This document shows positions 1 to 8,860 of a DNA stretch of 61,291 nt, piece after piece. A program made the position numbers and the translations under genes. This DNA is from Planctomycetota bacterium (GTDB lineage Bacteria > Planctomycetota > UBA1135 > UBA2386). The stretch's first letter is position 1. The number at the start of each line of letters is the position of its first letter. The stretch spans positions 1 through 61,291 of the forward strand of contig BJHM01000025.1 of the NCBI GenBank assembly GCA_014192625.1. Reading direction: 5' to 3'. The notes under the pieces are model-generated. The model searched no databases, was not told the DNA's origin, and saw only the letters and a program-made list of their open reading frames with translations.

Positions 1-2
1 CC

Positions 3-40
3 GCGCAAGCCCTGCGAGCCCGCGCAAGCCCTGCGAGCCC
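3..40. repeat. 19-bp tandem repeat, two copies, cut by window edge
   Basis: Two perfect adjacent copies of a 19-base unit, GCGCAAGCCCTGCGAGCCC, are visible at 3-21 and 22-40, followed by a partial GCAAAG. The array may continue outside the window. It lies upstream of feoA and encodes nothing recognisable. It resembles in style, not in sequence, the short tandem repeats found at 50846, 55911 and 61148. Confidence 0.8.
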
Positions 41-117
41 GCAAAGATCTGTGCCATAGAGGTTCTGCAAGCTTGCGCCGATGCAGTAGCGCAGGGATAT
101 TGCTCGGCCTTGTTGAG

Positions 118-390
118 ATGAAATCTCAAGAACCATTCCCCTTGGCCTCGACGGCGGCCACCCTCGACCGGTTGCAGCCGGGTGAAGCCGCGACAGTGCT
201 GGCCGTGACCGGTGCCGATCTGCTCGCACAGCGGCTTCAGGATCACGGTTTGTGGCCGGGCGCCCACGTCCGGGTGCTCCGCTGCGCGCCATTTGGCGAT
301 CCAATGCTATGCCTGCTGCACGGCATGCGGTTGGCGTTGCGCAAGGAGGAGGCCATCCGCGTGCAGGTGCTGCTCGAGGTTGCCCCGTGA
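118..390 (+). CDS. feoA: FeoA-family ferrous iron transport protein
   Basis: Small cytoplasmic SH3-like protein of 90 residues; FeoA proteins associate with the FeoB permease and are needed for ferrous iron uptake. The sequence has the FeoA pattern: a leader (LDRLQPGEAATV), then a hydrophobic/charged core (RLQDHGLWPGAHVRVL, with GDPMLC following) and an SH3-like end (LRKEEAIRVQV). I chose the ATG at 118 because it follows a weak purine stretch and gives the usual FeoA length; the frame is open to 73. The stop overlaps the feoB start by four bases (GTGA), so the two genes are translationally coupled. No Fur box was recognised upstream. Confidence 0.85.
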   Translation: MKSQEPFPLASTAATLDRLQPGEAATVLAVTGADLLAQRLQDHGLWPGAHVRVLRCAPFGDPMLCLLHGMRLALRKEEAIRVQVLLEVAP

Positions 391-2315
391 ACGAGGATCT
401 GCGTAGCGGCGGTCGCGGCATCGCGCTGGTGGGGCGGCCAAACGTCGGCAAGACGTCGATGCTGATGCACCTGACTGGCACGAAGCAGAACCCTGTAAAC
501 TTCCCAGGCACGTCCGTCGAGCGCGTCGAGAGCGTACTCCATCAAGCGGGGCGCACGCTGCGCATCATTGATCTGCCAGGCATCGTCTCGCTGTTGCCGA
601 TGAGTCCCGATGAACGGGTCACGATCGACTACTTGCGCGACCAACAGACAAGACCGGACGGGCTCTGCGTCGTGATCGATGCGAGCAAGTTGCCGGTCGA
701 GTTGCGCTTTCTGCAACAACTGCGCGGGCTGTCGCTGCCGATCGTCGTGGCGCTTTCCAAACTCGATGTAGCAGAGGCCGAGGGGCGGCCAATCGCGGTC
801 GAGGCGCTCAAGCGCGCACTTGGCTTGCCGCTTTTTGTGGTCAATGGCTACAGCGGTGCAGGAACGGGCCTGCTGCAGGCAGCATTGCTGGCGATGCCGT
901 ACGAAAGTTCGGCTGCACCGGTTGTTTCGCCGAGTGCGGAGGGGTTGTTCGGCGCAGCAGTATTGCCGTCACAAAAGCGCAACCGCACCGATGCGATTGA
1001 TGCCGTGCTGTTGCATCGCGTGGTCGGCCCGCTCGTGCTGCTTTTGCTGATCTTTTGCATGTTCCAGCTCGTGTTCACGGTGGCGACGCCGTTCATGAGC
1101 TTCATCGAAGCGGCGCAGTCGCTGGCGTCCCAAGCGGTAACTTCGTGGCTTGCAGAAGGTGCGCTGCAGAGCTTTGTCGTCGACGGCCTCGTCAATGGCG
1201 TTGGCTCTGCATTCGTGTTCGTGCCGCAGATCGCACTGTTGATCGCGTTCGTCACGTTGCTCGAAGGCACGGGCTACATGGCGCGAGCGGTGTTCCTACT
1301 CGATCGGTTGTTGAGCCGATTTGGTTTGACGGGTCGCAGCTTCGTGCCGCTGACCAGTTCGTTTGCGTGCGCGATCCCGGGCATCCTTGCAAGCCGGATC
1401 ATCGCTGATGAGCGCGACCGTATCGCCACGATCGTGGTTGCGCCGCTGATGTCGTGCTCTGCGCGTTTGCCGGTGTATGTCGTGCTGCTGGCGGCATTCT
1501 TTCCGCCGCAGCAAGCAGGGTTGCTTTTGCTGCTGCTGTATCTGCTTGGCATCTTTGCTGCCATCTTCGTTGCCATGTTGCTGCGTCGCACGGTGCTTTC
1601 CGGAGGCCGTTCGCAGTTGCTGATGGAGCTGCCGAGTTATCAGTGGCCGAGCCTGCGTATCGTCGTGCGGCAAGTGAGTTCATCGGTGCAGCAGTTTCTG
1701 CGAGCAGCCGGCTCGGTAATCCTGATCGCTACGGTCGTCATCTGGTCGCTGAGTTACTTTCCACGGCCGGTTTCAGTGCACACTGGGTTCGAGGCAGGGC
1801 GGCAGAGCTTGCCGGCCGGTCCCTTGCGCGAAGCCTTGCTCGAAAAGTCTTACGCTGAAGAACAGGCGGCCTACCTCGAACAGAGTTGGCTCGCGCACAT
1901 TGGCAAGGCGATTCAGCCGGTATTCGCGCCTGCAGGCTTCGATTGGCGCCAGACGGTTGGCATCCTTGCAGCGTTCCCAGCGCGCGAACTGGTGATCCCT
2001 ACGCTTGGCACGCTCTACAGCCTTTCTGCGATCGAGGCCGATCGCGATTCTGCTGACCCGCGATTGCTCACCCAGTTGCGCGAGGCCGTGGATGCAAACG
2101 GGAAGACGACGATGAACAGCCTCGTCGCATTGTCGTTGATGGCGTTCTTCGCGCTTTGCAGTCAGTGCGTAGGCACCCTCGCAGCAATCCGCCGCGAGAC
2201 GCACGGCTTTGGCTGGCCGGTATTCACGTTCTGCTACATGACCGCGCTCGCCTGGGGCACGGCGGTAGCGATCTACCAGATCGGTTCGTGGCTGGGTTAC
2301 GGGCTGTCGATCTGA
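387..2315 (+). CDS. feoB: FeoB ferrous iron permease
   Basis: Inner-membrane ferrous iron transporter with a cytoplasmic N-terminal G domain, 642 residues against about 770 in E. coli. The G1 loop GRPNVGKTS is at residues 16-24, G3 is DLPG near 68, and the G4 motif reads SKLD instead of the usual N-x-x-D. The two Gate regions follow: GYMARAVFLLDRLL, then the signature SSFACAIPGILASR and PLMSCSARLPVYVVL, and the second gate around FPARELVIPTLGTLYS. About eight to ten membrane segments are visible. The GTG start at 387 overlaps the feoA stop; upstream in-frame codons would run into feoA. No feoC-like gene follows. The missing G4 asparagine is the only oddity. Confidence 0.95.
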   Translation: MNEDLRSGGRGIALVGRPNVGKTSMLMHLTGTKQNPVNFPGTSVERVESVLHQAGRTLRIIDLPGIVSLLPMSPDERVTIDYLRDQQTRPDGLCVVIDASKLPVELRFLQQLRGLSLPIVVALSKLDVAEAEGRPIAVEALKRALGLPLFVVNGYSGAGTGLLQAALLAMPYESSAAPVVSPSAEGLFGAAVLPSQKRNRTDAIDAVLLHRVVGPLVLLLLIFCMFQLVFTVATPFMSFIEAAQSLASQAVTSWLAEGALQSFVVDGLVNGVGSAFVFVPQIALLIAFVTLLEGTGYMARAVFLLDRLLSRFGLTGRSFVPLTSSFACAIPGILASRIIADERDRIATIVVAPLMSCSARLPVYVVLLAAFFPPQQAGLLLLLLYLLGIFAAIFVAMLLRRTVLSGGRSQLLMELPSYQWPSLRIVVRQVSSSVQQFLRAAGSVILIATVVIWSLSYFPRPVSVHTGFEAGRQSLPAGPLREALLEKSYAEEQAAYLEQSWLAHIGKAIQPVFAPAGFDWRQTVGILAAFPARELVIPTLGTLYSLSAIEADRDSADPRLLTQLREAVDANGKTTMNSLVALSLMAFFALCSQCVGTLAAIRRETHGFGWPVFTFCYMTALAWGTAVAIYQIGSWLGYGLSI

Positions 2316-2405
2316 CCAAGACCGGTGCGTGTTTCGATCGATTGAGTCACGCAAGAACTGGAACGTAGTTCGAGAGTAGTAGCCGCCGCTTTGCACGGCA
2401 CCGCG

Positions 2406-3372
2406 ATGCAAGCAAAGGTTGCCAAATCCAATGCTGTCAGCAGAAGAACTAAAGTGGTGCTGCGCGGGTTTGACCGACTCCGGATCCCGCCGAAGATCGA
2501 CAAGCACAAAATCAATTCAGCCTTCCGTGTTGCCGCAAAGCAGGTCCACCCTGACTCGTTTCAATCGGTTGCTGAAAAGGGCAGGGCGCATGATCTGTTC
2601 ACTGCATTGGCAAGTGCGAGGGACGCGTGATCGCTGCGTTGGCGGTGATGGGCCTGTTGGCAGCGCTCGACACAGCCCCGCATGGAACCAGCGGGGCTGT
2701 GGGCACTCGGAAGGCTCAGATTCAGCACAACAGAGTGACAGCGAAGACTGTTTTGATGCCAACACAGAAGCTGACTACGGGCACGAATGGGACGCGTTCG
2801 TAAACGATGCCGATGCCTACTTCCGGTTGATGACGGCAGCCTCGGTCGCCATCAACTTCATCCTTCGGGCGATGATTTTTGGTGTGGCCCGGTCGGTTTG
2901 GCGGTCGTTTTTCATGTTGGTGTAGGTCCAGTTTGTCATCACCGCGATCACACTGCTTGTGGCAGGGATTTCGTCATCCTTCGCGCTGCCAGTTGCTGGT
3001 TGGCTTTTTGGGCTGAAGATCTTGGGTTTGACTCTCGGTTGGATCCGATCGCTGCGGCAGAAGATGAGCGCGGCTAGCAGGGAAACGGCTCAGAACTTCC
3101 TGCGATTGGTTGCGAAAACGGGGTTCCCTTCGAGAGCTTTCTGGGCTGCGTCGGTTTTGATTGTGACGGTTTCGTTCGGCGCGGGGGTCTTTGCCTTCGT
3201 AACTGGTCTTTCCGCGCTCAGCGGGTTGCTGTTGATTTGGCTTTTGGTCACGGTCTTATCGTTGCGCAGGGTGTCAAACGACAGCGCGATTTTATTGGCG
3301 CAGATGGACGCGGCTTTCGATCGCATCCGTGTCTCCCGTCCCGATGCGTTTTTGGTCCGCGCAAGTCTGTGA
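2406..3372 (+). pseudogene. Decayed J-domain / membrane protein gene
   Basis: The first part, open from 2406 to 2630, encodes a J-domain-like segment: helix II INSAFRVAAKQV, the HPD tripeptide, then a helix-III-like AHDLFTALASARDA, and stops abruptly. A second frame (+1 register) carries an acidic stretch (DANTEADYGHEWDAFVNDADAYF) and a membrane segment, meets a TAG at 2923-2925, then continues in the same frame to 3372 with three or four more hydrophobic segments. I read this as one ancestral J-domain-anchored membrane protein broken by a frameshift near 2630-2700 and a nonsense codon. Alternatively 2406-2630 and 2959-3372 are two small genes. No known function is assigned. Confidence 0.5.
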
Positions 3373-3540
3373 CCCAGTAGGCTCCCCTGTCGCAGGTGCC
3401 TGCACTGCACTTGCATTGGACAACGGATTCTCGAGTGGCCGCACGGTGCTTTGCAGGGTTGGATCGAAAAGTTCTCGATGCTTTTCCCGTGGCAGGTTGG
3501 TCCGATGGATCGCGGTAGAGAAATGCCTTCGCAAACAGGA

Positions 3541-4287
3541 ATGAGCCTGCTGGCAGATAGCATCTCGCATCGCATGTCGCTTGTTGAGATCACACGCAAG
3601 GCCATTGCGCCGTTGCAGGCGTTGCGCTTTCCAAAGCCGGTTGCCTGCGTCTACCTGCCGCTCGACTACGCCTTCAGTGTGCACCGCGCGTTTCTAGAGC
3701 GCTATGGCAGGGGCAAGAAGGAGGCACTGTTTGTCGGCATGAATCCTGGGCCATTTGGGATGGTGCAGACGGGCGTGCCGTTTGGCGAAGTGGCTGCCGT
3801 GAAGGGCTGGCTTGGCCTAACCGGCAAGGTCCGCAAGCCAGCAATGGAGCATCCCAGGCGGCCGATCGAGGGGCTCGAATGTGCGCGCAGCGAAGTCAGT
3901 GGTCGCCGCTTCTGGGGCTGGGCTGAGCGACGGTTTGTCACGCCCGAACGGTTCTTCGCTCGCTTCTACGTGCACAACTATTGTCCGCTGGCCTTCCTGT
4001 CCGAAACCGGCAGCAACATCACGCCCGACAAGCTGCCGAAGTCTGCCGTGGTCGAGCTGTTTTCGCACTGCGATCGTTTGTTGCAACAGGTCGTCGCCAC
4101 GTTGCAACCTGAGTTGGTGATCGGCGTCGGTGCATTTGCTGAGCTGGCGGCGAAGCGGGCGCTCGGGGCAGCCGCCGTTCGTTACGGCCGCGTTGCCCAT
4201 CCCAGTCCAGCCAGCCCCGCGGCCAATCGCGGCTGGGAGCCGCTCATCGAACGCGGCCTTGCGGATCTTGGGGTCACGTTGCCCTGA
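3541..4287 (+). CDS. SMUG1-family single-strand-selective uracil-DNA glycosylase
   Basis: Base-excision repair enzyme of the uracil-DNA glycosylase superfamily, about 248 residues. Both SMUG signature motifs are intact: motif 1 GMNPGPFGMVQTGVPFG, carrying the catalytic Asn and the water-displacement elements of family 3, and motif 2 HPSPASPAANRGW near the C-terminus, the DNA-intercalating loop. PLDYAF and FYVHNYCPLAFL are further family blocks. The ATG at 3541 follows an AGGA directly, with poor spacing; the ATG at 3574 is an alternative. The gene converges with the sigma factor gene, with only three bases between stops. Family 3 enzymes remove uracil and oxidised pyrimidines such as 5-hydroxymethyluracil. 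Confidence 0.93.
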   Translation: MSLLADSISHRMSLVEITRKAIAPLQALRFPKPVACVYLPLDYAFSVHRAFLERYGRGKKEALFVGMNPGPFGMVQTGVPFGEVAAVKGWLGLTGKVRKPAMEHPRRPIEGLECARSEVSGRRFWGWAERRFVTPERFFARFYVHNYCPLAFLSETGSNITPDKLPKSAVVELFSHCDRLLQQVVATLQPELVIGVGAFAELAAKRALGAAAVRYGRVAHPSPASPAANRGWEPLIERGLADLGVTLP

Positions 4288-4290
4288 CTG

Positions 4291-4959
4291 CTATTGGAAG
4301 CAGGCTGGCGGACGACGGATGCGGCCCATGTGGTTTTGCAGTGCTGCAAACAGCCGCTTGCGTGCTCGCATGATCCGGATCGCAATGGTGCCAGTCGGCA
4401 AGCCCAACTGGCGGCCAGCATCCTGGTAAGGCATGCCGCGTTGCACGCAGAGTTCGAACACCGTGCGATATTGGGGCGGCAACTCGGCCACTGCCATAGC
4501 AAGCGCGCGCATCAACTCCGACTCCTCGAGTGTCTGCTCGATGTGGTTGTCTGGGATCGACTCGAGCAGTTTGCTGGTGTCGTTTTCCCCTGACAACATG
4601 AGCGAGCTGAGCGGCTTTGCCATGCGCTTTTTATTCCGCAAAGCAGACAGCGCCTGGTTGCGAGCAATCTCAAACAGCCACGCGCGGAAGTTGGTGCCGA
4701 TGGTGAACAATTCATGCTTGCAGAACACCTTGTGCAGCACCTCTTGAACCAGGTCTTGTGCGAGGTGCGGGTCGCGCACCATCCCCTGAATAAAGTGGAA
4801 TATGCGCTTGCCATAGCGCTGCTGAATCCCAGCGATCGCCGTCTCTGCATCACCAAGTTTCAATCGCGCGAGGAGATCTTCATCCGTCAGCGGAAAATTG
4901 GTGTCTAGCGCGGGTTCCAAGTAGCTGTTCATACCATAGCTATCCAAGGACCGTGCCAA
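4291..4959 (-). CDS. ECF-type RNA polymerase sigma factor
   Basis: Sigma-70 family protein of 222 residues with only regions 2 and 4, the ECF layout. Region 2 contains DPHLAQDLVQEVLHKVF and FRAWLFEIARNQALSALRNKKR; region 4 contains LPPQYRTVFELCVQRGMPYQDAGRQ and the recognition helix TGTIAIRIMRARKRL. The start at 4959 is the longest ATG; the ATG at 4932 would give a 213-residue protein and leave the palindrome at 4961-4975 in the promoter. No anti-sigma gene with a zinc-finger motif is next to it, so its control is not evident. It converges with the SMUG1 gene. Confidence 0.93.
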   Translation of the reverse strand: MARSLDSYGMNSYLEPALDTNFPLTDEDLLARLKLGDAETAIAGIQQRYGKRIFHFIQGMVRDPHLAQDLVQEVLHKVFCKHELFTIGTNFRAWLFEIARNQALSALRNKKRMAKPLSSLMLSGENDTSKLLESIPDNHIEQTLEESELMRALAMAVAELPPQYRTVFELCVQRGMPYQDAGRQLGLPTGTIAIRIMRARKRLFAALQNHMGRIRRPPACFQ

Positions 4960-4960
4960 C

Positions 4961-4975
4961 TGCCATATATTGGCA
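4961..4975. promoter_or_regulatory. Palindromic operator candidate upstream of sigma gene
   Basis: TGCCATATATTGGCA is a perfect 5-bp inverted repeat around an AT-rich centre, and a third TGCCA lies just to the left at 4954-4958. It is 2 bases from the 4959 start codon, or about 29 from the ATG at 4932. Next to it, 4980-5005 is the most AT-rich stretch nearby and could hold the -10 element on the minus strand (TATAGT on that strand). A repressor or activator site, or an autoregulated ECF promoter, are both possible. Confidence 0.4.
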
Positions 4976-5040
4976 TTGGATTACTATAAAATATGATATT
5001 ACATAGGCTTGCGACATTTCTTATCTGCAGGCTTTTGCGT

Positions 5041-5066
5041 CTACCGCCGCATCCGTGCGGCGGTAG
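5041..5066. other. Perfect 11-bp hairpin
   Basis: CTACCGCCGCA (5041-5051) and TGCGGCGGTAG (5056-5066) are perfect reverse complements around a TCCG loop. Neither strand shows a T-tract after the stem, so it is not a classical intrinsic terminator. It lies about 80 bases upstream of the sigma gene on the minus strand and downstream of the phosphotransferase gene, so it could end that transcript or act in the sigma leader. Confidence 0.6.
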
Positions 5067-5293
5067 GAATGGCCCCTTAGGCAGCCGTTGCGGCGGTAAT
5101 CGGCCAGGGTTTTTTCTTCACCAAAAAAGCTTAGGTCGCTGTTGGCTTGCCAGCGGTTCTCGCTTGCACGGAAATCCGATTGCGTGACAGCGAGCGCGTG
5201 GCGACGACGTTTTGCCCTAGCGCCTTTCAATGAGGCTTCCGTGAATCGCCCGGCCAAAGCTGGCAGTAGCGAAGGCGATTTGGCGTTAGCCCG

Positions 5294-6262
5294 CTAGATT
5301 GGAAACAGTTCTGCACCGCCAGCGATCGTCGCGTCGAGCATTGCGAGGTTTGCGCTTTGGCGTGGGTCCTCGTCGCCATGGATCAGATAACCGTAGCGCA
5401 GGCGCTGCATCGCAAGCAGTGCCAACGTGGTGCGGATGCCCCACTCGGCGCGGATGCGGTCGCCACCAAATCGCGCACCAAACCAGCGGCGAATGAGGTT
5501 TCGCTTCCAATCCTGATTGCGATTGGTGTGAATCCAAAACAATGCGATGTCGTGGTCGATGTTGCCCATGCCGACGCGTTCGAAGTCGATCAGGAACGGG
5601 TTGCCGTTCTCGTCGATGACGATGTTCTGCTCGCAGAAGTCGCCGTGGACCAGCACTGGTTTGCGACCGTCGGTCCAGCGCACAGCTTCATCAAAGAAAA
5701 TCTGCATGTGCCGCCATCGTTGTTCGCCGATGACGAACAGCACCGAGTCATACATCAGCCGGATGCGTTCGAGATAGCCGATCGGATCCCAATGGTTGAG
5801 CGGGAAGTCGCGGCGGCCGAGCAATCGATCGATTGGCAGCGCCTGTAGTTTGTCGATCAGATAAAATACGTGATCCGTGCTGAGCACTTCTTCGCTCGGG
5901 CCTTTCGCGGCGCGCAGCCATTCCAGCAACAACCACTGCGGTGGATCGCCTGGGCCAACCAGCACGGTGCGCGGCGCCGGCAGTTCGCGGCGCTCGGGAT
6001 CGATGCTGTCGAGCAGTCGGTAAAAGCCGACCTCGCGGCGCGCGAAGTCCTCCGCGCGACTGCCTGCCGGGTAGGTCTGTACTGCCTTTGGCGGCAGGTA
6101 CCATTTTAGCAGGAATGAATGGCCATCCCTGCCATCGCAAATGACCGGCAGCGAAGTGCCGTGCCCCGAAAGCAGGATGTTGTTCGGCCTTCTCGTGAGG
6201 CCTAGGTCGCTGAGCACAGAAAGCATTTCCTGCGGCAGCACTGTCGCTGTTTGGTCGGTCAC
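5294..6262 (-). CDS. Aminoglycoside/choline-type phosphotransferase family protein
   Basis: Soluble small-molecule kinase of the APH / choline kinase superfamily, 322 residues. The catalytic loop HGDFCEQN is at residues 206-213 (Brenner motif) and the metal-binding IDFERVG is near 223, so it should be active. The glycine-rich loop is loose (LLSGHGTSLPV), and the N-lobe lysine is likely in FLLKWYLP. The substrate cannot be read from sequence; antibiotic resistance is not implied. The GTG start at 6262 overlaps the TGA of the upstream cytochrome gene, so the two are translationally coupled, an unexpected pairing. An earlier in-frame start at 6316 lies inside that gene. Confidence 0.85.
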   Translation of the reverse strand: MTDQTATVLPQEMLSVLSDLGLTRRPNNILLSGHGTSLPVICDGRDGHSFLLKWYLPPKAVQTYPAGSRAEDFARREVGFYRLLDSIDPERRELPAPRTVLVGPGDPPQWLLLEWLRAAKGPSEEVLSTDHVFYLIDKLQALPIDRLLGRRDFPLNHWDPIGYLERIRLMYDSVLFVIGEQRWRHMQIFFDEAVRWTDGRKPVLVHGDFCEQNIVIDENGNPFLIDFERVGMGNIDHDIALFWIHTNRNQDWKRNLIRRWFGARFGGDRIRAEWGIRTTLALLAMQRLRYGYLIHGDEDPRQSANLAMLDATIAGGAELFPI

Positions 6263-7224
6263 GGGATTTCTAGGGTTTGATCGATCACGGTGGCAAGTTT
6301 TTTGCCGAGAAACCAATGCTCCACGCGGACGATGACCGAAACCGCGCTGTTGGCCATCGGCAGTGGTAGGTGTCGTTCTTCAGTAGCCAGCAGGCGGTCG
6401 TCACTGGAAATTGTGAGGGAGCAGTCGGCTAGCTTTCGACCGGCCCGGTCGACCAAAGTTGCTAGCAGCAAAAATGAGCGCAACCGCGCAAGCCCCGGCA
6501 CACCATGGCCAGCACCATTGGCAATGATCAGTACGCGCTGGTTGCCACGCCATTCGACGCGCAGCAAAAACGCGGAGCTGCAGAATTCCGCGTCGCCCGG
6601 ACCAAGCAGTCGGTGGCTGCGGCCGCGGCGGGTTTGACTGGCTGGATCCACGCGGATCCCAGCAGGGGCGCGATAGGTGGTCTCCATGTGGCAACCGATG
6701 CAGCTCGCGTCCTGTTCGAGTAGGCCGGCTTTTTCAAACTCGCGCGAAAGCGGCAGGACGTCGGCGATTTTCATGTCATGGCAACTGCGACACAGGCCAA
6801 AGCTCCCGCGCCGCGTGAACGCTGCGTCTTTTACGGTTGTATGTGCTGAGGTCGCGCTGCCATTGGGCCCGTGGATATCCGTGTCACTTTGGTGACAGGC
6901 GATGCAATGGATGCCTTCCTCGCGGTGGTCCTTTCGAGCATGTGGCATTTGGCCCAACCGCTCGAGCACCGGACCCGGAGCGTGGCACGGCACGCAATGC
7001 TCTGGCTCTGCGCGCGTTGCCAGCTGTGCCTGGAACACCGGGTCGACAAAGGCGCGCGCATGCGCACTGTCCTGCCACTCAGCATGAACATCGATATGGC
7101 AGCTGCCGCACGAAGCAGCACTATTCGATGCCGCATCATCACCGCGCTGGTATGGCGCGTTGCTGCCAGCCGCGCAAATTGCCGAAGTGCAGCCAATCAT
7201 CAGCAACGCTGCCTGCCAATACAT
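6259..7224 (-). CDS. Pentahaem c-type cytochrome, probably lipoprotein
   Basis: Exported electron-transfer protein of 321 residues with five CxxCH haem-binding motifs at residues 39-43, 77-81, 107-111, 145-149 and 175-179, in the cytochrome c554 / multihaem style. The N-terminus MYWQAALLMIGC resembles a short lipoprotein signal with a lipobox-like LMIGC. Residues 200-321 hold no haem motif and look like a beta-rich domain. Several extra His residues (HARAF, HKDH-like) could be distal ligands. Redox partners are not in the neighbourhood. The stop codon overlaps the start of the phosphotransferase gene. Confidence 0.85.
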   Translation of the reverse strand: MYWQAALLMIGCTSAICAAGSNAPYQRGDDAASNSAASCGSCHIDVHAEWQDSAHARAFVDPVFQAQLATRAEPEHCVPCHAPGPVLERLGQMPHARKDHREEGIHCIACHQSDTDIHGPNGSATSAHTTVKDAAFTRRGSFGLCRSCHDMKIADVLPLSREFEKAGLLEQDASCIGCHMETTYRAPAGIRVDPASQTRRGRSHRLLGPGDAEFCSSAFLLRVEWRGNQRVLIIANGAGHGVPGLARLRSFLLLATLVDRAGRKLADCSLTISSDDRLLATEERHLPLPMANSAVSVIVRVEHWFLGKKLATVIDQTLEIP

Positions 7225-7322
7225 GCAGGCAAGATAAAGCGCCGGAAAGCCGTAGCAATGGTGGAGATGGCGTCAAGAAGACCGCGTAGCCGTGTCGAAA
7301 GTGCGACTCAGGAACTGCGTAC

Positions 7323-8720
7323 TTGGGGAACGAAGAAACGAACTCTGCTAGCACTGCCGACGAGCTGAAAGCCCGCCTCGGTAGTCTCGTCGACGCCATG
7401 ATGGCGGAGGACGCGACCAGGGCCGAGAGCGACCTGGTGCAGTTGCTCACGCGTGTGCAGGCGCTCGTCGATCGCAAGCGCAAGATGGAAGGCAGCAAGA
7501 ATGACACCCGCGATCTGCTGTCGGAGTTGCTGTTCTCACGGATGCGCCGGGGCATGCTGACTTTTTTAGCTGGCGACGACCATTCGAAGTCCCGCACTGC
7601 GGAATGGGTGATGGGGTCGATCTTTTCGACGACGACCCTCGCTGAGTTTGCGCAAGCGGTTGACCGTGTGGTGCTCTCAAGTCACGGCAATAATATCGAC
7701 TTCAACTTCGCTGGTCGCACTGACTTCATCTCGCTGGAAGAAGTTTTGCAGATGCTGGCGGTGGGCAAGCATCAAGGCTGCCTCTCCATTGAGAAGGCCG
7801 ACAACCGGCTCGACATTCACATGCGGGATGGGCGGGTGGTGCTGCTCGACCCGCATCACATGATTCGTCGCGTTGTCACATCGAGCGACTCGATGCGACA
7901 TCGCGAGATCCCGGAGGCAGCGATCCAGCGTGCCGAGGCGGAACGCACCGCCAAAGGCACTCCCATTCTGCTGTCCCTGCACAACCAGGGGGTGTTCCGT
8001 CGTGAAGAAATTCGCGAGGTGATGCGCAGCTTTGGCAAGGAAGTCCTGTTCGACTTCATGCGCGAGAGCGACGCATACTTCTGCTACCGCAGGCTCGACG
8101 CGCTGCCGGATTACGCCGTCGAACACGACCTGCGCCTTGGCGTCACGTCGATCTTGCTCGAAGGCAGCAAGTACCTCGATGACTGGCGGCAATTGCACTC
8201 GGTGTACCCAAATCTCGACAAGGCAGTCGAGGCGTGCGACGACATGTATGCGCGGATGGGTGACCTCACGCTCGGGGTGCAGGAGATCAAGCTGATCGGG
8301 ATGCTCAATGGCGAGATTTCGCCACGCGGGTTGTCGGCGTCGCTCGGGTTGCCCTTGTTTGATACCTATCAACTGCTGGTTCGCCTTGCGCGCGAAGGTG
8401 TGCTGATTCCGGAAGCAGGGGACGTGGTGCTTTCTGGCGTAACGCTCAGCCTTGAGGAGTCGATGCAGGAAGCGTTTGATGCGCTGGAGGCAAACGACGA
8501 CAAGCAGATCCGCAGTCGCGCGCTCGATAAAGTCCTCGGCGATGAAGAACCCGTTGCCCCAAAGCCGTCGATCACAAAGCACAAGCCACCGCTGCACACT
8601 GCGCTGGATAGTTTGTTTGGCGCAGATGCGCCGGTGCCATCTGGCGGGTTTGCGGCGCCGCCGAAAAAGGCTGAAAAAGGCCTGTGGTCGATTCTCAAGA
8701 AGCACACCAAGATCGATTGA
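7323..8720 (+). CDS. PATAN-domain (DUF4388) protein
   Basis: Cytoplasmic protein of 465 residues. The region around residues 135-240 fits a PATAN/DUF4388 unit (DFISLEEVLQMLAVGKHQGCLSIE, then DGRVVLLD), a domain found with two-component and gliding-motility regulators. The N-terminal 70 residues are helical; the middle (GVFRREEIREVMRSFGKEVLFDF) resembles the usual downstream helical element; the C-terminal end is low-complexity and Pro/Lys-rich. No receiver or kinase domain is present, so its partner is unknown. The start is TTG at 7323, supported by AGGA about nine bases upstream; the next ATG is at 7398, within the helical N-terminus. Confidence 0.75.
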   Translation: MGNEETNSASTADELKARLGSLVDAMMAEDATRAESDLVQLLTRVQALVDRKRKMEGSKNDTRDLLSELLFSRMRRGMLTFLAGDDHSKSRTAEWVMGSIFSTTTLAEFAQAVDRVVLSSHGNNIDFNFAGRTDFISLEEVLQMLAVGKHQGCLSIEKADNRLDIHMRDGRVVLLDPHHMIRRVVTSSDSMRHREIPEAAIQRAEAERTAKGTPILLSLHNQGVFRREEIREVMRSFGKEVLFDFMRESDAYFCYRRLDALPDYAVEHDLRLGVTSILLEGSKYLDDWRQLHSVYPNLDKAVEACDDMYARMGDLTLGVQEIKLIGMLNGEISPRGLSASLGLPLFDTYQLLVRLAREGVLIPEAGDVVLSGVTLSLEESMQEAFDALEANDDKQIRSRALDKVLGDEEPVAPKPSITKHKPPLHTALDSLFGADAPVPSGGFAAPPKKAEKGLWSILKKHTKID

Positions 8721-8860
8721 TGCAAAGCGTTATTTTGCTCGCCGCATGAGTGGCCTGCATGACGCGCACCGCAGGTTTGGTCTTAACTTTGACGATGAAA
8801 AAAGGCAGTTGCGCTCGTGACCGTGCGATAGCCGCCAGCGATGCCGTGCGTCGCGCGTGG

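Larger units (their letters stand above)
4960..5293. other. Intergenic region with hairpin, no gene
   Basis: 334 bases between the sigma gene start and the phosphotransferase stop. Short open frames exist on both strands but none has a family signature or convincing start. The notable contents are the palindrome at 4961-4975, the AT-rich stretch at about 4980-5005, and a perfect 11-bp-stem hairpin at 5041-5066. Confidence 0.6.

Noticed and set aside
5294-6262. Antibiotic resistance gene (APH)
   Set aside because: The superfamily motif alone does not indicate aminoglycoside specificity; context gives no resistance island.
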